DNA of 11,485 nt. Source: Thermoplasmata archaeon. GTDB taxonomy: Archaea > Thermoplasmatota > Thermoplasmata > Thermoplasmatales > Thermoplasmataceae. The stretch's first letter is position 1, and every line of letters starts with the position of its first letter. The translations under genes were made by a program, and so were the position numbers. This document shows, piece by piece, positions 1 to 6,875 of this stretch. The stretch lies in NCBI GenBank assembly GCA_021797225.1, contig JAKAAE010000042.1, positions 1 through 11,485 of the forward strand, written 5' to 3'. The notes under the pieces are model-generated. The model was not told the origin of the DNA. It worked only from the letters and a program-made list of their open reading frames with translations, and did not search any database.

Positions 1-1318
1 ATATACCATTGACAAGATATGCTGTCATTGATTTCCGGTACGAATAATTGATGGCGTATACACTATAATTTTTATTATATAAAGATAGAGACCAGGAATT
101 TCCTGGTGGCATGTTACTTTCTGAGAATACTATTTTATGTGTTACCGGAAATTCTATGGTAATATTTTCAGAATTACCTTTTATTATAAAAGACGGGTTA
201 CGTGCAGGTTGCGTTTTTTGGGTTATAGTGCTGGATTGAATAACTCCAAATGATCTAATTGCAGAAACATTGCTTTGATTAGCGATGAAGGCATAGTTCC
301 TGGAATAATTATAGAGCCCATCGGGAAGATACGCTGTCATAGAATGATTAGAAGAAGAATTTTCATATGAAACAGTACAATTTGCAGTATCTGTAAATAT
401 ATACCACCTGATTCCTTTGTGTAGATTTACTTCGTGAAAAGTTATGGTATGTAATACCGGAAGCTTTAATCTTAAAGCAATATTTGTTCCATTGACTTTA
501 AATGATGTCTGGTTTATATATGTTGAGCTCGGACCTGCCATTAAGGAATATGTTCCATCGGGTAAATACGATATCATACTTTTGGATGCAGAAATATTGT
601 AGTAATAGAAACCATATGCCTTAAAAGATAAGGCTATAACATTCCATTCTATTCCAGAAGGTAGATTCTTAACTGTAAAAGTTATTCTATAAAATTTTGG
701 AAACGATAATGTTATATTCTTTGAATTGCCATGCACAGAAAAGGTATTGTATCTATAGTTAGTTCCAAGAGGACCAGCAAGATACTCATAATTTCCATTG
801 CTAAGAAAAATAGAAATAGAATTTGTATTGCTTGAATTGGTTACCTGAAAGGGGTTTATATGCATTAATTGCGCATAATATGGAAATGAGGGAAATTCAG
901 ACCTTAATGTTTTTGATCTGTGATGCACAATGACTACCTCCCAGGGCACTCCAGTGTCTAGGCCGTGTTCAATAAAAGTTATTTTGTATAAACGTTTCCC
1001 TGGATGTCTGGAAGATATGCTAGCTGAGTTAAAACTAGCTGGCAGATTTACAGATTTTAATGCTGTTGAATTTATTGGTTTCTGTAACCGAGCATTTTTT
1101 AAAGGAATGTTGGTTTTATCTGGGTTTAAAGTATTATAATATGTGGCTCCAGTCTGTTCATCAATTAAATTTTTAGAATTAGCAGTACTCATTGAGAAAC
1201 TATTATCAATGGAAAACATGGGAATAATCATAAGTGATATGACAAGTATTATGAAAAATAATTTCTTTACTGCCGTTGATGCATTGGCCATATTAATGTA
1301 TAAATTATCATTATACAT
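1..1318 (-). CDS. Large secreted repeat protein, N-terminal part (runs off left edge)
   Basis: An open frame of 439 codons starts at the ATG at 1318 and leaves the window without a stop. Lys18-Lys19 followed by a hydrophobic stretch (about residues 20-36) form a signal peptide or signal anchor. A Ser/Asn-rich linker reaches to about residue 108. Four divergent repeats of about 80-100 residues then begin at about 110, 210, 290 and 393. Each opens with a strand such as YKITF, YRITF, HTITF or HKIVF, has a turn like LPSG or MPPG followed by a Trp (W126, W225, W305, W409), then a segment like YLPDGTY or LSNGNY, and ends with strands like NITLSF or NITIEF. Many NxS/T sequons are present. I associate such repeats with extracellular proteins of Thermoplasmatales, sometimes attached to thermopsin-like proteases; no protease motif is seen in this part. 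The start could instead be the ATG at 1291, which would give a more compact signal peptide (MANASTAVKKLFF). Binding partner and function are unknown. Confidence 0.8.
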   Translation of the reverse strand, partial: MYNDNLYINMANASTAVKKLFFIILVISLMIIPMFSIDNSFSMSTANSKNLIDEQTGATYYNTLNPDKTNIPLKNARLQKPINSTALKSVNLPASFNSASISSRHPGKRLYKITFIEHGLDTGVPWEVVIVHHRSKTLRSEFPSFPYYAQLMHINPFQVTNSSNTNSISIFLSNGNYEYLAGPLGTNYRYNTFSVHGNSKNITLSFPKFYRITFTVKNLPSGIEWNVIALSFKAYGFYYYNISASKSMISYLPDGTYSLMAGPSSTYINQTSFKVNGTNIALRLKLPVLHTITFHEVNLHKGIRWYIFTDTANCTVSYENSSSNHSMTAYLPDGLYNYSRNYAFIANQSNVSAIRSFGVIQSSTITQKTQPARNPSFIIKGNSENITIEFPVTHKIVFSESNMPPGNSWSLSLYNKNYSVYAINYSYRKSMTAYLVNGI

Positions 1319-1358
1319 AAATTTTTTCCCATAACAATAATAGATAAAATTTCTTATT

Positions 1359-1370
1359 ATATATAAAATA
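1359..1370 (-). promoter_or_regulatory. TATA-like element upstream of the surface repeat protein
   Basis: The minus strand reads TATTTTATATAT here, about 45 bases before the ATG at 1318. With usual archaeal spacing, transcription would begin near 1340 and give a leader of about 20 bases containing GGGA upstream of the ATG. A second candidate, TTTATGTATA around 1313-1322, would suit a leaderless start at 1291. The region is generally AT-rich, so this is weak evidence. Confidence 0.35.
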
Positions 1371-1679
1371 TGTTATTATACGGTGACTATGTTGTGAATC
1401 CAATTAGGAAATTATTTTAATGCTTATAATTGTGAATAATTCCTGAACCTGTGAGCGGAAAGATCTATGGGTTATCCGAGAATATCATTCATGGAATTTT
1501 CCTGCATTATAATTATTTTACTCTCCAGATTTATCATTCTAATTTCATCCAAAGATTCAGTTGCATTTTATTTTCTGAATGCTCTGAGATGTCCATAATT
1601 GAATCAACTGTCTATATGAAATCAAGAAAGTTTTAATTTGAATGTATCTCTATCGATTAATATTACATTCCAGCACAAT

Positions 1680-1695
1680 TTTATAATGTTATAAA
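1680..1695 (-). terminator. AT-rich inverted repeat just after glycerol kinase
   Basis: TTTATAA and TTATAAA arms of 7 bp flank a 2-base spacer, 7 bases past the stop of the kinase gene. Archaeal termination is usually driven by T-runs rather than hairpins, and this AT-only palindrome could arise by chance, so it is only a candidate for the transcript end. Confidence 0.25.
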
Positions 1696-1702
1696 TTTTA
1701 GC

Positions 1703-3187
1703 CTATGATTTGCTAATATCATCGATCCATTTAAGGGAACGTTTTACAGCCTCCAGCCATGCAGTATATCGTAGCTGTAAATCTGATTTACTTTTATCCG
1801 GGGTATATTCCTGATCGGCACGTGCCATATGGTGTAAATCATCAACGTTCCAGAATCCAGCGGCAATCCCGGCTATATATGCAGTTCCAGCAGCCGTAAT
1901 TTCGGTGGAATGTGTTTTTATTATGTTTATCCCAGAAAGATTAGACTGAAACTGCATTAAAAATTGGCTCACAGAGAGACCACCGTCTGCTCTGACTTCT
2001 CTTATTGCGGATGACTTTTTCATCTCCCTTAAAACGTCCTCAGTCTGGAATGCAACGGATTCATATGCCATTCTTGCTAAATCGTTCCTACCCGTTGATC
2101 CATTCAATCCTATAATAAGTGCTCTGGCATCCGGATCCCAGTAGGGTGATCCGAGACCTGTAAAAGCCGGAACAATATAAGAGAATCCGGGTTCAGCAGA
2201 CGTTGCCATTGCCTCAAATTTAGAGAATGATTTTACATTGAGTAAATTCTTAACCCAGTCGACTGAAAAGCCTGCACTGAAAACGCTACCTTCCAGTGCA
2301 TAGTTTACTTTTCTGCCATGGAGGCCGAAGGCAACAGTATTGATCAAAGTTCGGGAATGTGGAAGATCAGCGCCGGTATTGAGCATTGTAAATGATCCTG
2401 TTCCATAGGTAATTTTAGCCATACCATTTGAGGTAGAAGAGTGGCCGAATAGAGCCGATTGCTGATCTCCTATAGTTGAATATACAGGAATTTTTACATT
2501 TTTGCAAATGGAAATGCTGCCAAATTCATTCAATGATGGAAAGACATCAGGCAGTATGGTGTCCGGAATGTTGAACAGGGACAACAAATTTGATTCCCAT
2601 TCAAGCTTTCGTATATCGAAAAGCATGGTTCGGGATGCGTTGGTATAGTCGGTAGAGCAGGGATGTGAGCTATCAAGATTGTAAAGAATCCATGAATCAA
2701 CTGTCCCAAAAATTAGTTCACCTCTCGCAGCTGCTTTCCTAACATCATCAACATTGTCCAGGATCCACTGTATTTTTCCAGCACTGAAATATGGATCAAG
2801 TCTTAGCCCTGTTTTTCTTGCTATTTCATCTTCCGAATCGGAAAGCGCTTTCATAATAGTTTCAGTTCTACGGTCCTGCCATAAAATTGCATTGTATACA
2901 GGTATACCAGTACTCCGGTTCCATATAATAGCCGTTTCACGCTGATTTGTAATTCCGGCACAGTCTATCTGTGATGGGGATATTCCGGCATACTCGATTG
3001 CCCTTGATATGGATGTTTTTAAAGATGAAATAATAAGATATGGGTCCTGCTCCACCCAGCCTTCCCCGGGATAAATTGATTTCATCCTGACTGTGTACAT
3101 TGACACCATGTTTCCTTCAGTGTCGAATATAACCGCCTTAGAATTTGTGGTTCCCGCATCTATAGAAAGTATGTATTTTTTTATCAT
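1703..3187 (-). CDS. glpK: Glycerol kinase (FGGY family)
   Basis: It phosphorylates glycerol to sn-glycerol 3-phosphate with ATP in the cytoplasm. At 494 residues it is the normal length for the family and spans both FGGY lobes. The N-terminal phosphate loop is DAGTTNSKA (residues 10-18), where most glycerol kinases have DQGTT or DEGTT; the Asp is kept. The residues that hold glycerol in the E. coli enzyme all appear: Arg83 and Glu84 in NQRET, Trp103 in ILWQDRRT, Tyr133 in DPYFS, the catalytic base Asp241 in GDQQSALFG, and Phe266 in YGTGSF. Other signatures are GEGWVEQDP (41-49), TDYTNASRTMLF (179-190), VPAFTGLGSPYWDP (339-352) and the C-terminal ADGG (400-403). This full set favours glycerol over other sugars. 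The cupin gene lies 46 bases upstream in the same direction, so the two may be co-transcribed. No glycerol-3-phosphate dehydrogenase is visible. Confidence 0.93.
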   Translation of the reverse strand: MIKKYILSIDAGTTNSKAVIFDTEGNMVSMYTVRMKSIYPGEGWVEQDPYLIISSLKTSISRAIEYAGISPSQIDCAGITNQRETAIIWNRSTGIPVYNAILWQDRRTETIMKALSDSEDEIARKTGLRLDPYFSAGKIQWILDNVDDVRKAAARGELIFGTVDSWILYNLDSSHPCSTDYTNASRTMLFDIRKLEWESNLLSLFNIPDTILPDVFPSLNEFGSISICKNVKIPVYSTIGDQQSALFGHSSTSNGMAKITYGTGSFTMLNTGADLPHSRTLINTVAFGLHGRKVNYALEGSVFSAGFSVDWVKNLLNVKSFSKFEAMATSAEPGFSYIVPAFTGLGSPYWDPDARALIIGLNGSTGRNDLARMAYESVAFQTEDVLREMKKSSAIREVRADGGLSVSQFLMQFQSNLSGINIIKTHSTEITAAGTAYIAGIAAGFWNVDDLHHMARADQEYTPDKSKSDLQLRYTAWLEAVKRSLKWIDDISKS

Positions 3188-3200
3188 GGAATGGTACCGT

Positions 3201-3234
3201 TATATAATACCTCAGTACATGTGCCTATAAAAAT
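3201..3234 (-). promoter_or_regulatory. Possible promoter of glycerol kinase
   Basis: The gap between the cupin stop and the kinase start carries two TATA-like strings on the minus strand: ATTTTTATAG (3225-3234, touching the cupin stop) and TATTATATAA (3201-3210). The first would give a leader of roughly 17 bases; the second is rather close to the ATG at 3187. Separate transcription of the kinase is therefore possible, but so is read-through from the cupin. Confidence 0.35.
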
Positions 3235-3611
3235 CAATCAGAGTATACCGGAGTGATGCTCATATTTGCTGTATAATTTATAACACATATGAATTCAAGG
3301 TCTTTCTTCCATGGGTTCCTAAGTTCGTGTTTAAATCGGGAATCTATGAAGATAAAATCTCCAGCCTCAAGCTGCATCTTTTCTCCATTGACTGTGGCAT
3401 CGCATTTTCCCTTAATTATGTAAAGGCTTTCAAAATAATCGTGATAATGTAACTGTATAAATCCATCGGGCTTTATGATAAATCTTCTCATTGCATATGA
3501 TTTTTCCTGCTTGTCCGTAATGAGCCACTGTATGTATGTGTCCTTCGAATTTCCAACCTTTACCTCCTGTGCAGGAATATCCTCTATATTTCCTTTATAA
3601 TAACCGTTCAT
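3234..3611 (-). CDS. Small single-domain cupin (Cupin_2 type)
   Basis: This 125-residue protein is almost entirely one cupin beta-barrel. Motif 1 is Gly50, His55, His57, Glu61 and Gly68 (FIQLHYHDYFESLYIIKG region), the standard three metal ligands. Motif 2 is Gly84, then the fourth ligand His95 and Asn99 (RFKHELRN). It should therefore bind a divalent metal. Small cupins of this kind can be isomerases, dioxygenases or ligand-binding proteins, and the sequence does not decide between them. There is no signal peptide, so it is cytosolic. It lies directly upstream of glycerol kinase in the same orientation, which suggests a link to glycerol or carbohydrate metabolism, but this is context only. 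Confidence 0.85.
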   Translation of the reverse strand: MNGYYKGNIEDIPAQEVKVGNSKDTYIQWLITDKQEKSYAMRRFIIKPDGFIQLHYHDYFESLYIIKGKCDATVNGEKMQLEAGDFIFIDSRFKHELRNPWKKDLEFICVINYTANMSITPVYSD

Positions 3612-3630
3612 CTATTTGTATTCAGATATT

Positions 3631-3642
3631 GTTAATAAATTA
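3631..3642 (-). promoter_or_regulatory. TATA box for the cupin (leaderless start)
   Basis: The minus strand TAATTTATTAAC is centred about 26 bases before the cupin ATG at 3611, the distance expected if transcription begins at the start codon. A further AT-rich string at about 3664-3672 is an alternative. Confidence 0.45.
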
Positions 3643-3755
3643 TTCTTTAGACAAATAACTTAGAATATAATAAGGCAAAAAATTTATCGGAAATTTTGTG
3701 GCCATTTTATCCGTTGGATATTATAGTACTGATTATAAAAGCCCATTCAAATATT

Positions 3756-3783
3756 GCAAAAATAGTAAAAACACAAAATAAAT
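3756..3783 (-). terminator. T-rich terminator after the disulfide reductase
   Basis: Directly after the stop codon the minus strand is a broken T-run (TTTATTTTG, then TTTTTAC, then ATTTTTGC). Consecutive T-tracts without a hairpin are the usual archaeal termination signal. Confidence 0.5.
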
Positions 3784-5139
3784 TCAGAAAAGCTTTCTTG
3801 CTGCAGAATCAAGACCCTCAAATGTCATTGGGTGCTGGTGTGGCATCTCTGCAAAATCTCTTGCGTTCAATCCCTTATGTATTCCAAGTGCAATTTCATT
3901 GATAAGGTTCCCGGCATCGTTTCCGATTATATAACCACCTATTATGTTGAGGTTCCTGTCAAAGAGCATTGTTATCTCCCCGCATGTTTCATTATGGATT
4001 TCTGCCATACTGTCTTCAATCATATGGTATGAGACTGCCCTGTATTCAATATTTCTTTCCATTGCCAGCTGAGGGGTGATTCCAACAAAGGACATATTAG
4101 GAATAGAGAAAAGGGTAAACGGTACCGAATCGCTGTCAAAACGTTCTACCTGTGTATCACCTGCCATAATATTTGCTGCTGCTACCAATGACTGCCTCTT
4201 TGCTGCATGGAACAGTGGTGTTATACCGTTGACATCCCCGGTAGCGTATATGTGCGGTATATTGGTCTGCATGGATGAATTTACAGTAATTCCCTTTCTG
4301 GTAACTTCTATGCCACACTCTTCAGTTCCCTCAGGGATCAATGGTTCACGCCCTGTTGCCATCATCACGAGTTCTGATGTTATGGCACTTTTCTCTCCAT
4401 TTTCATTCACTATTATAGTTTTAAACCCATCTCCATATTTTTCTATGGATTTAACCTCGTTATTGAGATTTATATCCATTTCCGGTAGCATGCCTGTGAG
4501 TCTGTCCACAATTTGAGGATCCATGTCGGTGAGGAGCCGATCTGACCTTTCTATTAATTTAACCCTAGATCCTAGAATTGACATGAATGATGCTGTTTCT
4601 ACACCTATATATCCGCCGCCTATGACTGCTATTGATTTTGGAATGCTTTTTACAGGAGGGTCAATTTTGTATAAATCAGCACTGGTTATGGCGTATTCGG
4701 CTCCAGGAATTTTAAGTTTGTATGTATATGCGCCTGAACCAATAATTAAATGTTTGAAACCAAGTTTCAATTTATCTTTACCGGTATCAACTTCAAGTAA
4801 GTGTTTATCAAGAATTTTTGCAGTGCCCTTAACTATCTTGAGGCCGGCCTCTTCCAGTTCTCTGCCGTGTAATCTATAACGAAGTTTCTGTACATGATCC
4901 TTTCTTTCAATTATATCACTGTAATCGATCTTAAAATCTGAAAATTCCCTTATGAGTTTATAATTATGAACGGTCTCAATGATCGCCTTTGATGGTACAC
5001 ACCCTTCGGAGAGGCAGTTGCCTGACATCACGCCTTTTTCATCTATCATGGCTACACTGTAACCTGAACGCTTCAATCTGAACGCGGCCGGATACGATGC
5101 TCCCCCGGCGCCTATTGTTACAACATCGTATTCTTCCAT
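3784..5139 (-). CDS. Dihydrolipoamide dehydrogenase-like flavin disulfide oxidoreductase
   Basis: A class I pyridine nucleotide-disulfide oxidoreductase of 451 residues, the usual size. The FAD-binding fold opens with TIGAGGAS (8-15), close to the GSGGAA form seen in mercuric reductases. The redox-active disulfide is Cys42/Cys47 in GNCLSEGCVPSKA. The nucleotide-binding fold is VIGGGYIG (172-179), and Glu197 at the end of its second strand favours NAD(H) over NADP(H). The second FAD motif is ATGDVNG (299-305). The dimerisation domain ends with the catalytic pair His436 and Glu441 in HQHPMTFE, where Met replaces the more common Thr. There is no heavy-metal-associated domain and no C-terminal Cys pair, so it is not a mercuric reductase. 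The best call is lipoamide dehydrogenase or a relative. No E1 or E2 dehydrogenase or glycine-cleavage gene is present, so its partner is unknown. Its own promoter and terminator suggest a single-gene unit. Confidence 0.85.
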   Translation of the reverse strand: MEEYDVVTIGAGGASYPAAFRLKRSGYSVAMIDEKGVMSGNCLSEGCVPSKAIIETVHNYKLIREFSDFKIDYSDIIERKDHVQKLRYRLHGRELEEAGLKIVKGTAKILDKHLLEVDTGKDKLKLGFKHLIIGSGAYTYKLKIPGAEYAITSADLYKIDPPVKSIPKSIAVIGGGYIGVETASFMSILGSRVKLIERSDRLLTDMDPQIVDRLTGMLPEMDINLNNEVKSIEKYGDGFKTIIVNENGEKSAITSELVMMATGREPLIPEGTEECGIEVTRKGITVNSSMQTNIPHIYATGDVNGITPLFHAAKRQSLVAAANIMAGDTQVERFDSDSVPFTLFSIPNMSFVGITPQLAMERNIEYRAVSYHMIEDSMAEIHNETCGEITMLFDRNLNIIGGYIIGNDAGNLINEIALGIHKGLNARDFAEMPHQHPMTFEGLDSAARKLF

Positions 5140-5155
5140 TATTTCTGATACGTGT

Positions 5156-5167
5156 ATTTTATAAAAA
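5156..5167 (-). promoter_or_regulatory. TATA box for the disulfide reductase (leaderless start)
   Basis: The minus strand reads TTTTTATAAAAT, centred 22 bases before the ATG at 5139. This is a strong archaeal TATA match at a spacing that puts the transcript start at or next to the start codon. The 5140-5299 gap also holds the promoter of the divergent transposase-like gene. Confidence 0.55.
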
Positions 5168-5269
5168 CCTGTTTAATTTATACAGTAATGTAGTGACCTA
5201 CCCTCCATGACGGGAAATGAAATTGTCGGTTCAATTAAATGAAATGTTAAATTTATTTTGAAACATAAG

Positions 5270-5292
5270 TATTTATAAACATATTATAAATA
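5270..5292 (+). promoter_or_regulatory. TATA box inside a perfect 9-bp inverted repeat, before the transposase-like gene
   Basis: TATTTATAA (5270-5278) and TTATAAATA (5284-5292) are exact reverse complements around the 5-base spacer ACATA. The left arm is the TATA box, centred about 26 bases before the ATG at 5300, so the start should be leaderless. The right arm lies in the initial melted region. A dimeric repressor binding here would block the promoter, so autoregulation is possible but unproven. Confidence 0.5.
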
Positions 5293-5299
5293 TCCTTAA

Positions 5300-6652
5300 A
5301 TGGCTCGGGAGCGTATTGAAATCAAAAAAATAAAGGGATATAGATATGCCTATAATACTGTTAATATCTGGGACAGTGTAAAAAAGAAGGAAATAAAAAT
5401 CAGCAAATATCTGGGCAGGGTTAATGATAAAAATGAAATAGAAAGGAAGGTTACACTGCCAGACAGAGCCTATCAATACGGGGATATTGCACTTATGGTT
5501 GCAATGAATCAGGAATTAATTAATAAAATATTCAAAAATTATGATAAATACTGGCGCGAAATAATAACATCGGCAATAATAACGGTATCAGGGAGGATTC
5601 CCATGGAATATATAAAGGGTTATTACAGGAGAACTATACTTTACCATTACTGGCCCAAACTCAAACTGGAGCCAAAAAATATAACGTCAATGCTCCGTTA
5701 TATCGGATTTCACAAACTGGTATTTGAAAACCTCGAAAAGTATGATGCATCTATCCTTATTATGCATATTGAATTTATTATTCCTGTATATGCCGTAAAT
5801 AGAAAAAACAGGTACAGTGGGGAACTGATTACACTTGACATAGTTTTTGACCCGGTAGAAATGAGAATCCTTAACGTTGAACATTTTATCGGTTCCGAAT
5901 TAATGTTTTCAAGATTTCTTAATATTGTGGATGATGCCACAGAATATGAAGGGGTAATTGTTTTTGAATCTGCTCATTATACTTCGAATAACGTATCCTT
6001 ATTATTAAAGAAAAAAAAATATTTTATTATGGAAATCCCTCTGGATGAGATTCCGAAAATACTGAGAAGTTACAATCTCAGCGATACTTTTTCACTAAAG
6101 CGAAATTTTAATTCCCTGCTTAACAGGTATATTTACGGTGCCGAAATAAACACCGGAAAACTTCATTACCATATCATAGATGATAGTGATCATGGGGAAC
6201 TTGAATATATAAAACCAGATATCTCTGCACCCCTGATTGTGGCTGTTACCAATATGAACCTGCATCAGAATCTCATTTACCAGGCAATTAATATCAGACG
6301 ATTCATGTACGCATCTATTTCCAGTTCGAAATACAGACTTGGTTCTGACAGAAATCTGCTTCCTGGAAAACTGGAACTTGATGGTTATATACTATTGAAT
6401 ATGATTACTCTAAAACTGTATCTCTCATTGTACAGGAATACCAGTTTAACCGGACCTGGAAGACATAAGCTTATGGATTCTATAATGATTGAGCTTTCCA
6501 CTTTTAACGTATATCTGACTAAGGGAGAATTATACATGCCGAAGATCAATAAAACTATGTTAAACCATCTAAAGAGTATTTGTGGCGGAATAGAGGATCA
6601 AATACTTTCCATAGAACTTTTTGACAATCTAGAAAAGAATTTAAATAAATAA
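5300..6652 (+). CDS. Transposase-derived protein (IS4/IS1634-like), catalytic residues not found
   Basis: An intact 450-codon frame. The N-terminus (KGYRYAYNTVNIWD, then KISKYLGRV, residues 12-40) resembles the opening of IS1634-type transposases. LPDRAYQYGDIALM (53-66) and the helical region to about 140 fit the same family. Where such proteins carry the first catalytic Asp (DxTS-like), this one has ILIMHIEFIIP near 152-162. Where they carry the second Asp (VxDRGFYS-like), it has IVFESAHYTSNN near 220-231. Near the third acidic residue (YRxRWxIE-like), it has NIRRFMYA near 336-343. All three canonical acids therefore seem absent by eye. I see no terminal inverted repeats, target duplication or second copy. 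It has its own TATA box and no internal stop or frameshift. It may be a dead element not yet decayed or a host-adapted DNA-binding protein. Family confidence is moderate because I could not align it. Confidence 0.65.
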   Translation: MARERIEIKKIKGYRYAYNTVNIWDSVKKKEIKISKYLGRVNDKNEIERKVTLPDRAYQYGDIALMVAMNQELINKIFKNYDKYWREIITSAIITVSGRIPMEYIKGYYRRTILYHYWPKLKLEPKNITSMLRYIGFHKLVFENLEKYDASILIMHIEFIIPVYAVNRKNRYSGELITLDIVFDPVEMRILNVEHFIGSELMFSRFLNIVDDATEYEGVIVFESAHYTSNNVSLLLKKKKYFIMEIPLDEIPKILRSYNLSDTFSLKRNFNSLLNRYIYGAEINTGKLHYHIIDDSDHGELEYIKPDISAPLIVAVTNMNLHQNLIYQAINIRRFMYASISSSKYRLGSDRNLLPGKLELDGYILLNMITLKLYLSLYRNTSLTGPGRHKLMDSIMIELSTFNVYLTKGELYMPKINKTMLNHLKSICGGIEDQILSIELFDNLEKNLNK

Positions 6653-6718
6653 AATATCTTATTTCTTCTGAATATTTTTCCAGAAATACAGATAACGATA
6701 CCCGGTATAACTATGAAA

Positions 6719-6757
6719 ACTATTTATTTAAGTATCATTCACTGGATAATAAATAGT
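6719..6757. repeat. 10-bp inverted repeat upstream of the ABC operon
   Basis: ACTATTTATT (6719-6728) and AATAAATAGT (6748-6757) are perfect reverse complements with a 19-base spacer. Beyond the arms lie CCGGT (6702-6706) and ACCGG (6759-6763), also inverted, with 12 bases between CCGGT and the left arm but only 1 base on the right. The structure is about 120 bases before the operon promoter and could be a regulator site or a remnant. Confidence 0.4.
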
Positions 6758-6839
6758 AACCGGTAGACAAGGACATGTTCTTTACACAATCTATTTAAAT
6801 TATATATTTATTTTTAAAATCTCAAAAGTATATAGTAAC

Positions 6840-6857
6840 TTTTATAACTACAGTTAT
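6840..6857 (+). promoter_or_regulatory. Promoter of the ABC operon with overlapping palindrome
   Basis: TTTTATAA (6840-6847) is a good TATA box, 23 bases from the TTG at 6867 and 32 from the ATG at 6876. Overlapping its end is the palindrome ATAACT-AC-AGTTAT (6844-6857). A site placed between the TATA box and the transcript start is typical for archaeal repressors, so substrate-dependent control of the importer is plausible. Confidence 0.45.
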
Positions 6858-6875
6858 TTTATCTAATTGAGAAAA

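Larger units (their letters stand above)
1319..1702. other. Intergenic stretch without a supported gene
   Basis: These 384 bases separate the surface-protein start from the glycerol kinase stop. The only open frames are short (61 codons at 1451-1636 on plus, 21 codons at 1472-1537 on minus). They show no recognisable protein features and no promoter or ribosome-site context. I see no tRNA, no repeat array and no recognisable transposase remnant. The stretch holds the promoter of the surface protein at one end and the likely 3' end of the kinase transcript at the other. Confidence 0.6.

Noticed and set aside
930..1334. Two short plus-strand frames (69 and 63 codons)
   Set aside because: They are antisense to the long open minus-strand frame of the secreted repeat protein, which has a signal peptide and clear repeats; the plus frames have no recognisable protein features.
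1472..1537. 21-codon minus-strand frame (MINLESK...)
   Set aside because: Too short and without promoter or conservation evidence; likely chance.
1451..1636. 61-codon plus-strand frame in the 1319-1702 gap
   Set aside because: It has no TATA box at suitable distance, no ribosome site and an unconvincing composition; its first ATG is not supported and it matches no family I recognise.
4076..4879. Two plus-strand frames of 146 and 118 codons
   Set aside because: They lie antisense to the disulfide reductase, whose frame contains all catalytic motifs; they are shadows of its codon usage.
5300..6652. A complete insertion sequence with terminal inverted repeats
   Set aside because: I compared the flanks (5140-5299 and 6653-6866) by eye and found no matching inverted ends or direct target repeat, so only the gene is annotated, not an IS boundary.
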